64,000 nt of DNA from JBAJNN01 sp036881905 (GCA_036881905.1 JBAJNN010000006.1:1-64000), one strand, 5' to 3'; shown: positions 43,604 through 53,483, numbered from the stretch's first letter. A program made the numbers and translations. The notes: generated by a model not told the origin, from the sequence alone.

Positions 43604-44409
43604 CGGGGAATGAGAGCCGGGCGGAACACAAAACGCAAAGCCGCCTGAGACCTTCGGGCAAACGTCTTGAAAACAAACTTGCGCTTGTCACCGGAGCATC
43701 ACGCGGCATTGGTTTTGCCATCGCCAGGGCGTTTGCGCGCGAAGGCGCCCATGTGATTGCGCTGGCGCGCGGTCTTGATGGGCTCGAATCCCTTGACGAT
43801 GACATTCAGGCCATGGGCGGCCGGGCGACCCTTGTGCCGATCGATCTTAAGGACCACGAAGCCCTCGACCGGTTGGGGGCTGAGATTTACGAACGTTGGG
43901 GCAGGCTCGATATTTTCGCCGCCAATGCCGCTGTTCTGGGCCGGCTGACACCGCTTGGTCATATCAAGGCGGAGGAATGGGACGAAGTCATCGATGTTAA
44001 CGTTACGGCCAATTGGCGGCTGATCCGCTCGCTCGATCCGCTGTTGCGGGCAGCCGACGCCGGACGGGCGATCTTTGTCACTTCGGGGATTACACGCAGC
44101 TGCCGGGCCTATTGGGGGACCTATTCGGTATCCAAGGCCGCGCTTGAAGCCTTAGCGCGCAGCTATGCCGCCGAAGTCGCAACTACGGCCGTGCGCGCAA
44201 ATATCGTCAATCCCGGAGCCACCCGCACCGCCATGCGCGCCAGCGCAATGCCCGGCGAAGACCCTGAGACATTGCCCACACCAGCGACCGTCGCCGCTGC
44301 CTTTATCGCTTTGGCCGAACCAGATGTGAACACGAATGGCGCGATTTACGACGTTATTGACGGGCGGCTTAAGCTGCGCTCCCCGCTCCTTGATCCGTCC
44401 GGCCTTTGA
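43600..44409 (+). CDS. SDR family oxidoreductase
   Basis: 269-residue short-chain dehydrogenase/reductase. Cofactor loop TGASRGIGFAIARAF (about 31-45), NAA in FAANAAVLGRL, catalytic Ser in VTSGITRSC, and Tyr-x-x-x-Lys in YSVSKAALEALARSY. The NAG motif reads NAA, a tolerated change. ATG overlaps the purF stop by 4 bases, and an SDR gene after purF is a common arrangement in alphaproteobacteria. The substrate is not predictable. The first 22 residues form a polar leader before the fold begins. Confidence 0.88.
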   Translation: MTGNESRAEHKTQSRLRPSGKRLENKLALVTGASRGIGFAIARAFAREGAHVIALARGLDGLESLDDDIQAMGGRATLVPIDLKDHEALDRLGAEIYERWGRLDIFAANAAVLGRLTPLGHIKAEEWDEVIDVNVTANWRLIRSLDPLLRAADAGRAIFVTSGITRSCRAYWGTYSVSKAALEALARSYAAEVATTAVRANIVNPGATRTAMRASAMPGEDPETLPTPATVAAAFIALAEPDVNTNGAIYDVIDGRLKLRSPLLDPSGL

Positions 44410-44655
44410 CTTGATTTTCGCTCTTCGGGCGGCCCCTTTAAGGAATAACCTTTTCATGCTACGATAAGTTGTTTTTGTTTGTGCGCTAGATTGCCTTGTC
44501 AAATTGCGCCATGAGCGAATGGCGAAACCGATCCGTCTATCGGCCCGCGAAAGGAATGCGTGACGGCGTGGTCTTTGCGGTTACGTGGCATTCTGTCCTA
44601 TCATGTTTCAGGCGTGATGCCGTTTGGATTCGATCCATAACGAGGTCTTGAAATT

Positions 44656-45204
44656 ATGGTTGCTCGAAACCAGAACGAACTTCCGGCAAAGTTCAAAAAG
44701 AATGAGTTCATCGTCTATCCGGTTCATGGTGTCGGCAATATCATAGATGTTGAAAGGTGTGAAATTGCCGGGGCCACCATAGAATTTTATGTAATCTATT
44801 TTGAAAAAAACAAACTGCGTCTGTCAGTACCCACAAGCCGATGGAAAATGGCAGGCATGCGCAAACTTGCCGACAAGGACACGATGGACCGGGCGCTTAA
44901 GAGCCTGAGCGGACGCGCCCGTATCCGGCGGACCATGTGGAGCAAGCGCGCTCAGGAATACGAAACGAAGATCAATTCCGGCAGCCTCGTCGCCTTGGCC
45001 GAAGTCGTACGCGACCTCTATCGCTCGGACGGTCAGCCCGAGCAATCCTACAGCGAGCGCCAAATCTACGAGAACGCCCTTGAGCGCATGGCCCGCGAGA
45101 TCGCAGCCATCCGCAAGACCGATCAAACGACGGCCATCGATGAAATCAGACAGGCTCTCGACAAAGGCCCGGGACGTCAGGGGGCCGAGACCCACGCTCA
45201 GTAA
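44656..45204 (+). CDS. CarD/CdnL family transcription regulator
   Basis: 182-residue RNA-polymerase-binding regulator. The N-terminal CarD_TRCF Tudor-like domain is clear (FKKNEFIVYPVHGVGNI and IEFYVIYFEKNKLRLSVP, about residues 13-60), followed by an all-helical C-terminal domain that contacts promoter DNA (LARMAREI region). Such proteins stabilise open complexes at rRNA and other growth-related promoters. The 246-bp upstream gap should hold its promoter. Size and domain order fit CdnL/CarD of alphaproteobacteria. Confidence 0.92.
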   Translation: MVARNQNELPAKFKKNEFIVYPVHGVGNIIDVERCEIAGATIEFYVIYFEKNKLRLSVPTSRWKMAGMRKLADKDTMDRALKSLSGRARIRRTMWSKRAQEYETKINSGSLVALAEVVRDLYRSDGQPEQSYSERQIYENALERMAREIAAIRKTDQTTAIDEIRQALDKGPGRQGAETHAQ

Positions 45205-45278
45205 AAGACGGGGCGCGGCGACGTATCGTCACCCATAACAGACCGGAGCGAACCGTCATTCATATCCTGTGGCCACGA

Positions 45279-45977
45279 TCAGGTTGCAAACTGTTCGTCG
45301 AAAGCGTAGCCGGCGCCGCGAACGGTACGGATGGGGTCGCGTTTCCGGCCACGATTGAGCACCTTGCGCAGCCGGCCTATATGCACATCCACCGTTCGTT
45401 CATCAACATAAATATCACGGCCCCAGACTGCATTGAGAAGCTGCTCGCGGCTGTAGACCCGACCCGGTTTTTTCATCAGATACTCAAGCAGTTTGAATTC
45501 GGTGGGTGAGAGGTCAAGGTGACGCCCGCAACGGGTGACACGCATGGTGGTCCGGTCGAGTGTAATATCGCCGAGAGACAGAGATTGCGCCACAAGAGCA
45601 GGGTTGGTCCGCCGTAAAAGGGAATGAACCCGCGCCGTCAACTCCGGCAGGGAGAAGGGTTTGACCACATAATCATCGGCGCCGGTGGACAGCCCGCGGA
45701 TCCGTTCATGTTCCTCTCCACGCGCGGTCAGCATGATAATTGGTATATTGCGGGTGAACGCGTCGGCGCGCAGCATGCGACAAATCTCTATCCCCGGCAG
45801 GCCCGGCAACATCCAGTCGAGAATAATCAGGTCGGGACATGCCTCCTTTATCATCACCCGCATAGGCTCGTGCGATGCGGCGGTGCAAACGGAAAATCCC
45901 ACTGCCTTTAAATTATAGTCCAGGAGAATCCGCAAGGATTCATCGTCTTCAATGACAAGAACAGACGCTGCCGTCAT
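45279..45977 (-). CDS. phoB: Phosphate regulon response regulator PhoB
   Basis: 232-residue OmpR-type regulator that activates the Pho regulon when phosphorylated by PhoR. Receiver domain: acidic pocket Glu10-Asp11-Asp12, phosphoacceptor Asp54 in IILDWMLPG, Thr/Lys in MLTARGEE and VVKPFSLPEL. C-terminal winged helix with LSPTEFKLLEYLMKKPGRVYSREQL. ATG 45977; the longer frame to 46196 overlaps phoU and is discarded. Last gene of phoR-pstSCAB-phoU-phoB. Confidence 0.95.
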   Translation of the reverse strand: MTAASVLVIEDDESLRILLDYNLKAVGFSVCTAASHEPMRVMIKEACPDLIILDWMLPGLPGIEICRMLRADAFTRNIPIIMLTARGEEHERIRGLSTGADDYVVKPFSLPELTARVHSLLRRTNPALVAQSLSLGDITLDRTTMRVTRCGRHLDLSPTEFKLLEYLMKKPGRVYSREQLLNAVWGRDIYVDERTVDVHIGRLRKVLNRGRKRDPIRTVRGAGYAFDEQFAT

Positions 45978-46047
45978 GGTCAAAATGCCCTGTCCATTTC
46001 GTGATGTCCGGGAATCACTGCTTGCCATGGTTGAAAATTTTCTAAAG

Positions 46048-46761
46048 TCATTTCTCAACATAATCAATATGGGCCACACTTGTCGTGTCGCCTTTCGGGC
46101 GCTTGACGTCCAGCGCCTCACCATGCACCAGAAAATATATATTTTCGGCAATATTGGTCGTATGATCCCCGATACGCTCAATATTCTTGGCGCCAAACAA
46201 CAAATGCGTGCAGGTCCCGATCGTGCGTGGATCCCCCATCATGTAGGTCAGCAATTCACGGAAGAGCGAATTGTAAAGGGAGTCGAGTTCCTCATCGGCA
46301 TGCCACACTGAAAGAGCCTTTTCGGCATCCTTCCGGGCATAGGCGTCAAGGACATTCTTGAGCTGCTCCAGCGCCAGGCGTCCGATACGGTTCAAGCTGC
46401 CGAATTCACGAAACGGGCGTTCTTCGGCGATCGCAAAGGTTCGTTTGGCGATGTTCTTGGCGAAATCGCCAATGCGTTCAAGGTCCATGGCGAGACGCAA
46501 CGCCACCACAATCTCACGCAGATCCCCGGCGACCGGCTGGCGTTTGGCGAGCACGAGAATGGCTTTTTCCTCAATCTCGCGTTCCAGCTCATCAATTTTC
46601 TCGTCACTGTCGATAATGTTTCGCGCCAGTGCCGTATCGCGCCCGTTGAGCCCATTCATGGCCGCGGCGAGTTGTTCTTCGGCAAGCCCGCCCATATGGG
46701 CAAGGCGGGTGCGCAAACCGGACAATTCTTCATCATAGGTCTTTACGATATGTTCGCCCAT
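46048..46761 (-). CDS. phoU: Phosphate signalling protein PhoU
   Basis: 237-residue all-helical protein that passes the transporter's state to PhoR and represses the Pho regulon when phosphate is plentiful. Two three-helix PhoU repeats each end in the metal-binding E/D-x-x-x-D signature: LRLAMDLERIGDFAKNI (about 88-104) and LFGAKNIERIGDHTTNI (about 191-207). Located between pstB and phoB as expected. Confidence 0.96.
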   Translation of the reverse strand: MGEHIVKTYDEELSGLRTRLAHMGGLAEEQLAAAMNGLNGRDTALARNIIDSDEKIDELEREIEEKAILVLAKRQPVAGDLREIVVALRLAMDLERIGDFAKNIAKRTFAIAEERPFREFGSLNRIGRLALEQLKNVLDAYARKDAEKALSVWHADEELDSLYNSLFRELLTYMMGDPRTIGTCTHLLFGAKNIERIGDHTTNIAENIYFLVHGEALDVKRPKGDTTSVAHIDYVEK

Positions 46762-46794
46762 GAGCGTGCCTCTTGGAGATACAGCAGGTACAGT

Positions 46795-47637
46795 TTAGCC
46801 GAATCGGCCGGTAATGTAATCCTGAGTACGCTGATCCTTCGGATTGGTAAAAATCTGGTCCGTCCCGCCGAATTCAACCAGTTTTCCGAGATGAAAAAAA
46901 GCTGTGCGCTTGGAGACCCGTGCAGCCTGCTGCATGGAATGGGTGACGATAACAATGGTGTAATCCTCGCTCAATTCATCCATCAGACGTTCGATCCTGG
47001 CAGTTGCAACCGGGTCGAGCGACGAACACGGCTCATCCATTAAAATCACCTCGGGGCGTATGGCAATGGCGCGGGCGATGCACAGACGCTGTTGCTGGCC
47101 GCCCGACAGGCTGGTTCCCGGCTGATCGAGACGATCCTTGACTTCATTGAGAAGGCCGGCCTTTTCAAGACTCATCGTCACGATCTCCCCAAGCTCGGCC
47201 TTGTCGGAGGCCAGCCCGTGGATCCGCGGCCCATAGGCGACATTATCGAAAATCGACTTCGGAAACGGATTGGGCTTCTGGAACACCATGCCGATCCGCG
47301 CCCGCAGCAAGACCGGATCAAGGTCAGGATCGTAAATATCATCGCCATCAAGCGTGAGTCTCCCTTGCACGCGACAGCCCCTGATGGGGTCGTTCATGCG
47401 GTTGAGACACCGTAAGAACGTTGACTTGCCGCAGCCCGAAGGACCGATCAACGCCGTGACTTCATTATCGGCAATATCGATATCGACATTGAAAAGGGCT
47501 TGGGCGTCACCATAAAACACATTGACATCGCGCGCCGTCATCTTGATATGACAGGAGTCGTCCGCAACTTCGCGATCCACCATCCGCCGCGGGGTTTTAT
47601 CGTCGGTGACAGGCCTTTCGGCTGTCATCACGTTCAT
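46795..47637 (-). CDS. pstB: Phosphate ABC transporter ATP-binding protein PstB
   Basis: 280-residue ATPase that drives high-affinity phosphate import with PstA/PstC. Walker A IGPSGCGKSTFLR (about 65-77), the PstB-type segment MVFQKPNPFPKSIFDNVAYG, signature LSGGQQQRLCIARAI and Walker B VILMDEPCSSLDPVATARIE. I chose ATG 47637 with AAGGA 9 nt upstream; it overlaps the end of pstA by nothing (pstA stops at 47660). A longer frame to 47715 overlaps pstA. Confidence 0.97.
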   Translation of the reverse strand: MNVMTAERPVTDDKTPRRMVDREVADDSCHIKMTARDVNVFYGDAQALFNVDIDIADNEVTALIGPSGCGKSTFLRCLNRMNDPIRGCRVQGRLTLDGDDIYDPDLDPVLLRARIGMVFQKPNPFPKSIFDNVAYGPRIHGLASDKAELGEIVTMSLEKAGLLNEVKDRLDQPGTSLSGGQQQRLCIARAIAIRPEVILMDEPCSSLDPVATARIERLMDELSEDYTIVIVTHSMQQAARVSKRTAFFHLGKLVEFGGTDQIFTNPKDQRTQDYITGRFG

Positions 47638-47659
47638 GTGTTTTGATCCTTTTGCTGCC

Positions 47660-49039
47660 TTACCATCGCCGTTCGAATTTTTGGCGCATGAAGACCGCCA
47701 ACCCGTTGAGGCCAATCATCAAGACTATGAGCACAATGATGGCCGCGGAGGTGCGGGACTCGAAAAAATTACGGTTTTCGTTCCCCTGCCAGAGAAAAAT
47801 CTGCACCGGCAACGCCGTCGATTGCTCCAGAGGGGTTTGCGGAATATGGGCAACGAAAGCATTCATGCCGATCAGAAGCAGGGGCGCAGTTTCACCGAGC
47901 GCCTGGGCGACGCCGATAATGGTTGCCGTCAGGATGCCCGGGACAGCCAGAGGCAGGACATGATGGAACACCATTTGCGTAGGTGACGCGCCAAGACCGA
48001 GCGCGGCGTGACGGATTGACGCCGGGATGGCCCGCAATGTGACGCGCGTGGCGATAATGACGACAGGTAGGGTCATCAGGCTTAGGATCAGCCCGCCGAC
48101 AAGCGGCGCGGAAAGCGGCAGATGAAACCAGCCGATAAAAACGGCGGCCCCAAGCAGACCGAAAACGATCGAGGGCACGGCGGCAAGATTGTTGATATTG
48201 ACTTCCACAAAATCGGTAACCCGGTTTTTAGGCGCAAATTCCTCAAGATAGACGGCGCTTGCCACCCCGATCGGCACCGCCAGAGCGATGACGACAAGCA
48301 TCATGTAAAGCGAGCCGACAAAAGCGCCCGCAAGACCGGCCGATGCCGGTGAACTGCGTGAATCCACATTGAGGAAAAGGGCTTTGGCGAAAGCCATGTG
48401 GAGGATGCCGCGCTTAGATAAATCCTCGACGATCCGGCGCTGCGCAACAGACAGTTGTTGTCGATTATCCGGCAATGAATGATCGATATTGCCTTTCAAC
48501 CACACATCCACATCGGCACTGGCCAGCAGGTTCACCGGCAGCGTCGCGCCGATGATCGCCGGGTCTTTTGCAACCATATCACGCAGGCGGAAGCGTTCCG
48601 CGCTGGCAATGAGCCGGACTAGATCGCGCGAGGATATATCAGCGTCGCCGACGGTTTTGCGCAATGCCGTCTCGATGACCCTGTTCCAGTCGACGAGCGC
48701 GAGGGAGCGTTGCCAGCTGCGCTTTCGCCTTGCAAAATCGGCCGGCGACTGACCGGCGATACGCTGTGGCCGCGGTTTGATACGAATAACCGCCGGATCG
48801 AAGGTGACGTGCAACGATAGTGTCGCCTGTTCAAAGGCGGGAGCACCCTTGATGAGTATACTGGAAAACAAGACGGCGACAAAAACGATCGCGGAGATAA
48901 CGGCCAGCATCCCAAGGCGGCGAAACCGTCGTTCCCTTGCATGCCTGGATGCAAGCGAGCGCTTGAGCGACGCAGCCGAGCCGGCATTGTGTGCACTGGC
49001 GGACATCAACCCTGTCCTTACCATATCAACCTTCCCCAT
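47660..49039 (-). CDS. pstA: Phosphate ABC transporter permease PstA
   Basis: 459-residue permease. The first third (about 45-215) contains one helix and a large periplasmic DUF3333-type domain, the extended alphaproteobacterial version, followed by six helices with the coupling motif GLGASPTQMVFHHVLPLAVPGI. Three candidate ATGs lie within 11 codons (49039, 49024, 49006); the second has GGGGAAGG at a good distance. It begins 2 bp after the pstC stop. Confidence 0.95.
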   Translation of the reverse strand: MGKVDMVRTGLMSASAHNAGSAASLKRSLASRHARERRFRRLGMLAVISAIVFVAVLFSSILIKGAPAFEQATLSLHVTFDPAVIRIKPRPQRIAGQSPADFARRKRSWQRSLALVDWNRVIETALRKTVGDADISSRDLVRLIASAERFRLRDMVAKDPAIIGATLPVNLLASADVDVWLKGNIDHSLPDNRQQLSVAQRRIVEDLSKRGILHMAFAKALFLNVDSRSSPASAGLAGAFVGSLYMMLVVIALAVPIGVASAVYLEEFAPKNRVTDFVEVNINNLAAVPSIVFGLLGAAVFIGWFHLPLSAPLVGGLILSLMTLPVVIIATRVTLRAIPASIRHAALGLGASPTQMVFHHVLPLAVPGILTATIIGVAQALGETAPLLLIGMNAFVAHIPQTPLEQSTALPVQIFLWQGNENRNFFESRTSAAIIVLIVLMIGLNGLAVFMRQKFERRW

Positions 49040-49041
49040 GT

Positions 49042-50535
49042 CTATTCGTATTGCTCTTTGTATTTGCGCACGATGTAAAGCGCTACGACATTCAGGCCAA
49101 GCGTCATGATAAACAATGTCAGCCCCAGAGCGAAGGCAACCAGGGATTGCGGGCTGGCAAAGTCGCTATCGCCGGTTAATTGGGCAACGATGGTTGCGGT
49201 TATCGTGGAAACCGGTTCAAGCGGATTTGGCTGCAACACCGGCCGGTTACCGGCGGCAAGAACCACAATCATGGTCTCGCCGACAGCGCGGCTGATCGCC
49301 AGAAGGAAGGCTCCCACCAGCCCGGGCAAAGCGGCGGGCAGGACAACGCGCTTGATGGTTTCCGATGACGTGGCGCCTAATCCAAGCGAGCCGTCACGCA
49401 TGGCTTTCGGCACCTGAGAGATGATGTCGTCGGACAGTGAAGAGATAAAGGGAATGATCATGACCCCCATAACCACACCGGCGGTAAGGGCGCTGGTTGC
49501 GCGAATATCGAGATCGATCGAGGCGCCCACTCTCGACAGAAACGGGCCAGCCGCGGTCAGGGCAAAAAAACCATAAACGATGGTCGGGATACCGGCGAGG
49601 ATTTCAACAACGGGCTTGGCGACAGTCCGCAAGCTGGGCGAAGCATATTCGGCCATATAGATCGCCGCCATAAGCCCGATGGGTCCCGCGACCACAATGG
49701 CGATCAAACTGACCAGAACCGTGCCCCACAGGAGCGGCAATAGTCCGAAACCGCCTTGTCCTCCCGCGCCGACCGTCGAGAATCGAGGGTTCCAAATGGT
49801 GCCGGGGAAGAAATCGACCGGATGGATGAAGGTAAAAAAGCGAATGGCTTCGCCCAACAGGGAAAAGACAATACCAATCGTCGTCAATATGGCGACGGCG
49901 GAACAAATGAGCAAAACGCCGGCGACCACGCCCTCAATCATGTTACGTGCGCGAAGCGCGGGCGAAATGCGCGCCAACCTCAAGCGCGCCGCTATGACGC
50001 CGACGACGGCGGCAAGCGCGATCACCGCAAGCCAGGTTACGGTCTTGAATGTCGCCAGTCCCGAGGCGATGGCATTTTCGTAAGGGGCGGTGTTCCCGGC
50101 CACGCCAAAGCCCGATGCAATCTGACGGATACGCGCGATGACGGTCGCGATCCGATCTCCTGGCAAGCGCGCAATATCGGACGGAAGACCGGCGATGATG
50201 TAAAGGCGGCTTAATGTTTCGCCGAACACCATCCAAAGAACAAAAACAATGAGTGCCGGAATCGCACACCACAGAGCCATCAGTACGCCATAATAGACCG
50301 GGCGCGAATGGAGAGGATGAGCGCCATCAACGGCAACACGGCGAGCGCGTGTTAGGCCGACACGGTAGCCGACGGCCACAAGCGCCAGAAGAACAATGAT
50401 TATGGTCAGCGTATGCACAGGAACACGTCTTAGTACTTCACCTATTTGACCAGGAAGAGCGACACAGCCAAGCAAGCTGTCTCGCAGGCTCAAAAACGCG
50501 CCGGACATTTGCGGCGGGTCTCGTGAGCGCGGCAA
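49042..50535 (-). CDS. pstC: Phosphate ABC transporter permease PstC
   Basis: Partner permease of PstA, 497 residues from ATG 50535. The start is uncertain: the first recognisable helix begins at VHTLTIIIVLLALVAVGY, so a GTG at 50418 (458 residues) is also likely. An extended N-terminal part with three helices (the long alphaproteobacterial form) precedes the transport core, which has GLLPLLWGTVLVSLIAI and the coupling motif GLGATSSETIKRVVLPAALPG. A hairpin lies in the gap to pstS. Confidence 0.93.
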   Translation of the reverse strand: MPRSRDPPQMSGAFLSLRDSLLGCVALPGQIGEVLRRVPVHTLTIIIVLLALVAVGYRVGLTRARRVAVDGAHPLHSRPVYYGVLMALWCAIPALIVFVLWMVFGETLSRLYIIAGLPSDIARLPGDRIATVIARIRQIASGFGVAGNTAPYENAIASGLATFKTVTWLAVIALAAVVGVIAARLRLARISPALRARNMIEGVVAGVLLICSAVAILTTIGIVFSLLGEAIRFFTFIHPVDFFPGTIWNPRFSTVGAGGQGGFGLLPLLWGTVLVSLIAIVVAGPIGLMAAIYMAEYASPSLRTVAKPVVEILAGIPTIVYGFFALTAAGPFLSRVGASIDLDIRATSALTAGVVMGVMIIPFISSLSDDIISQVPKAMRDGSLGLGATSSETIKRVVLPAALPGLVGAFLLAISRAVGETMIVVLAAGNRPVLQPNPLEPVSTITATIVAQLTGDSDFASPQSLVAFALGLTLFIMTLGLNVVALYIVRKYKEQYE

Positions 50536-50551
50536 ACCCGCGAAGGCCCCA

Positions 50552-50569
50552 CCTGTCGTGAGCGACAGG
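50552..50569 (-). terminator. pstS-pstC intercistronic hairpin
   Basis: Perfect 7-bp stem CCTGTCG-TGAG-CGACAGG in the pstS-pstC gap, with no T run after it on the transcribed strand. A stem here could stabilise the upstream pstS message or reduce read-through, giving more binding protein than permease, a pattern common in ABC importer operons. The role is inferred. Confidence 0.35.
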
Positions 50570-50597
50570 CAAGACTCTCGACAGGACGTTCTAAGTT

Positions 50598-51635
50598 TTA
50601 GCCACCGATGGGTACGCGATTTTCGAAGTCGCTCAGAACTTTTGCACGTTCGGCATCGGGTTCGGGGATCAGACCGGCCTCTTCGAGACGACCTCCGGGA
50701 CCGGCCATCCGATCGCTTAGGAAAAAAGCGACATAATCCTCAATGCCCGGAACCAGCCCGATATGTTCGCCCTTGACATAAAAGAACAGCGGCCGCGAGA
50801 CCGGATAGGCGCCGGAGGCAACCGTTTTTAAGCTCGGCGTGATGCCATTGACGCTGGCGACATTCAAACTGTCGCGGTTTTTCTCATAGAAGCTCAAACC
50901 GAAAACACCGACCGAGGACGGGCTCGATTGCAGACGGGCGAGAGTCTCGGTATAGTCGCCCGATATTTCCACCACATGATTGCGGCGGAAGGCAAGGCAG
51001 ACTGCCTTGGTCTCTTCCTTGCTCAACTTCGGCATGCCCGCTTGCTCCATGGCCTCCTTGCAGCCGTCGATGACGACTTTGTCCTCAAAGACTTCTCGGG
51101 TGCCATGGTTTGAGGCAGGAATCACCAGATTGATCTCCTGGCCGGGAAGGGAAGCATCGACCTGGCGCCAGTTGGTATAGGGGTTGTCAATCATTTCGCC
51201 GTCGCGGGGGATTTTCGCGGCGATGGCCTTGTAGACGAAAACCGGTTTAAGCGCGAATTGGCCCTGGCTGGCGTTTGAGGCGAAAACAATGCCGTCATAG
51301 CCAATTCGGATCTCGTAAATCTTCTTCACGCCGGCGGCATTGCACGCCTTGATCTCCGAAGCTTTGATGGGGCGTGAAGCATCGGCGATGTCGATGGTGT
51401 CGAGTCCGGCCCCTTTACAGAATTGGCGCAAGCCGCCCGATGAACCACCCGAACCAACGACCGGTGTAGGATATTCGGGGAAAGCGGCGCCGAATTCTTC
51501 GGCGACGATCGAGGCAAATGGCAACACCGTCGATGAACCGGCGATCTGTATGGTGTCGCGCGCCATGGCGGTGCCGGCAAACGACAAAGCGGCAGCGCCC
51601 ATTGCGGCCCCCAGAACGGAATGTCTCACTTTCAT
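50598..51635 (-). CDS. pstS: Phosphate-binding periplasmic protein PstS
   Basis: 345-residue periplasmic phosphate receptor. Signal peptide MKVRHSVLGAAMGAAALSF...TAMA then RDTIQIAGSSTVLPFAS, the first phosphate loop; GSGGSSGGLRQFC and SNHGTREVFED supply further anion ligands. ATG 51635 has AAGGAG 7 nt upstream; the longer frame to 51704 lacks one. A candidate Pho box lies about 90 bp upstream. First structural gene of pstSCAB. Confidence 0.96.
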   Translation of the reverse strand: MKVRHSVLGAAMGAAALSFAGTAMARDTIQIAGSSTVLPFASIVAEEFGAAFPEYPTPVVGSGGSSGGLRQFCKGAGLDTIDIADASRPIKASEIKACNAAGVKKIYEIRIGYDGIVFASNASQGQFALKPVFVYKAIAAKIPRDGEMIDNPYTNWRQVDASLPGQEINLVIPASNHGTREVFEDKVVIDGCKEAMEQAGMPKLSKEETKAVCLAFRRNHVVEISGDYTETLARLQSSPSSVGVFGLSFYEKNRDSLNVASVNGITPSLKTVASGAYPVSRPLFFYVKGEHIGLVPGIEDYVAFFLSDRMAGPGGRLEEAGLIPEPDAERAKVLSDFENRVPIGG

Positions 51636-51725
51636 CAATGATCTCCTTGAATGTCCGCGCCTTGGCGCGGCCTCTCGTTTCTCTCGCAAATGTGGATTAC
51701 ACACCCACGCTTCACGCTCTGCTTA

Positions 51726-51743
51726 ACAGCAGTTTTATGACAA
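51726..51743 (-). promoter_or_regulatory. Candidate Pho box upstream of pstS
   Basis: Minus-strand TTGTCATAAAACTGCTGT resembles the PhoB-box pattern CTGTCAT-A/T-rich 4-CTGTCAT: the first half matches 6 of 7 and the second about 4 of 7. It sits 91 bp before the pstS ATG and 35 bp after the phoR stop, in an AT-rich gap. Confidence 0.5.
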
Positions 51744-51777
51744 TTTCATTGCAAAATAATGATATCTCAGTGTCAGC

Positions 51778-53283
51778 TTACCCCTCGGCATCGACAGGAA
51801 ATCCGTTTTCTCGTTCGCCGTTCCGCCCGGCTTGGGCGGGGCTGTGCGCCCCCTCCTCAAGGATCGATGGCAGCATAACAGTAAACACGCTGCCAGTGCT
51901 AAGCTTGCTTTTGACGGTCAGTTTGCCACGGTGCCGGTTGAGAATATGCTTGACGATCGCTAGACCGAGACCGGTTCCGCCTCTGGCGCGGCTGGCTTGG
52001 TCGTCAATGCGGTAGAAGCGTTCGGTCAGACGCGGCAGATGCTCCGGCGCAATGCCGGGCCCGCGATCGCGCACCGACACAAGCACGACAGACCCGTCGA
52101 CACTGCCGGTCGAGTCCGTCGTCATGGAAATCTCGATGGGCTTGTCGGTATCGGCATATTTGATGGCATTCTCGACAAGATTTTGAAAAACTTCCACCAG
52201 CTCATCACGGTCCCCTCTGACGAAAGGGGGCTTATCGGGCAAATCGACCTTGACGGTCGCGCCGCCTTTGCGCGCGACTGGTCCCAGAGACTCAACGACA
52301 TGATGCAGGATTTGACCGAGATCGAGCGTGTCGGCAGGCCGCATGTGAGCACTGAGTTCGATGCGGCTGAGTGATAGCAGATTATTGACCAGACGCGACA
52401 TGCGCCGGGCTTGAGCACACATTAAACCAAGGAATTGCGCGCGTGCTTTTTCATCATCCTTCGCCGGACCGCTCAATGTCTCGATGAAACCTAAAACCGA
52501 GGCCAGCGGCGTGCGCAGCTCATGGCTTGCATTGGCGATGAAATCGGTGCGCATGCGCTCGACCCGATACTGGCGCGTTACGTCGCGCAACAGCAGAAAA
52601 AGCATCGGCCGAGCCGATTGCTCCTTGTCGCCGGGCCCGGCATCCTCGGCAATAGCGGCGACAAAGGCTTCGAAACGACGCTCGACCGGCACATGAATGT
52701 CGTAATCGACGCGTCTGGCCTCTCTGGTCGCGCCAACACGCTCTATAGCCCCCAGAACGGCCGGAGCCCTGATGATCGTGGAAATATGGTGTCCGGTCGG
52801 CTCGACTTCGAACGCAGAAGTGGCATGCCGGTTGCATATGAGCACCATGCCGCGAGCATCGAGAACCATAAATGGGTCAGGCAGGGCCGCGGCAACCGAG
52901 CCTAAAAGCTGGGCGGCCTCGTGAGAATCGCGCGCGGCGGCAAGTTTCGGGAAAGCACGCCGCATAATATCCTGACCGGCGCGCGCTCCACCACCATCAC
53001 TTTCGGAAACGGCAGGCTTGTTCCCGAAACGTGGCGGAAAAACAATGCCAACGACAAGAAGCGTCACGACCGAGCCGAATCCGGCCCAAAAAGGCAACAG
53101 GCCACCATAAACCAGAATAGCGAATACAATGATAATCGCGATGGTCAGGACGACCATGCCTTTAAGCCTTTGCCAAACTGCCGCACCCATGTAAAGAATC
53201 CTTGCCAAAGGGCGTCGACTAATTTTTATCGTGGGCCGATTCGCCCTTATTTCATTCAAAACTTCGTCGGTTTTAGGTATCAT
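51778..53283 (-). CDS. phoR: Phosphate regulon sensor kinase PhoR
   Basis: 501-residue membrane histidine kinase that phosphorylates PhoB when phosphate is low. Two N-terminal helices (about 42-62 and 65-83), a PAS domain (about 125-240), the HisKA box with His254 in NASHELRTPLASVLGF, and the HATPase domain with NLVENAIKYA, DRGPGIAPEHLPRLTERFYR and GGTGLGLAIVKHI. Upstream of pstS on the same strand, so sensor, transporter, PhoU and regulator are in one block. Confidence 0.95.
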   Translation of the reverse strand: MIPKTDEVLNEIRANRPTIKISRRPLARILYMGAAVWQRLKGMVVLTIAIIIVFAILVYGGLLPFWAGFGSVVTLLVVGIVFPPRFGNKPAVSESDGGGARAGQDIMRRAFPKLAAARDSHEAAQLLGSVAAALPDPFMVLDARGMVLICNRHATSAFEVEPTGHHISTIIRAPAVLGAIERVGATREARRVDYDIHVPVERRFEAFVAAIAEDAGPGDKEQSARPMLFLLLRDVTRQYRVERMRTDFIANASHELRTPLASVLGFIETLSGPAKDDEKARAQFLGLMCAQARRMSRLVNNLLSLSRIELSAHMRPADTLDLGQILHHVVESLGPVARKGGATVKVDLPDKPPFVRGDRDELVEVFQNLVENAIKYADTDKPIEISMTTDSTGSVDGSVVLVSVRDRGPGIAPEHLPRLTERFYRIDDQASRARGGTGLGLAIVKHILNRHRGKLTVKSKLSTGSVFTVMLPSILEEGAHSPAQAGRNGERENGFPVDAEG

Positions 53284-53483
53284 AAAACAACGCCATTTTC
53301 AAGGATTTATTTCCTCCTCGACAGGTTGCGTTTCCGCGGCCCCAGCCAGCCTGGTCCGGCCATCACGCCTGAATTGCCTGAACGCGCCGACCATGTTATA
53401 GAGAGCTGGTACGTGTTGCCGGTTTTGCCGACATAATCGACACCGTGTTGTCCTTAAAACCTCAGCTTGCGCCGAGACTCTTC

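Noticed and set aside
53284..53483. SAH or SAM riboswitch upstream of ahcY
   Set aside because: I could not fit the conserved cores or pairing of known SAH/SAM classes to this 200-bp region.
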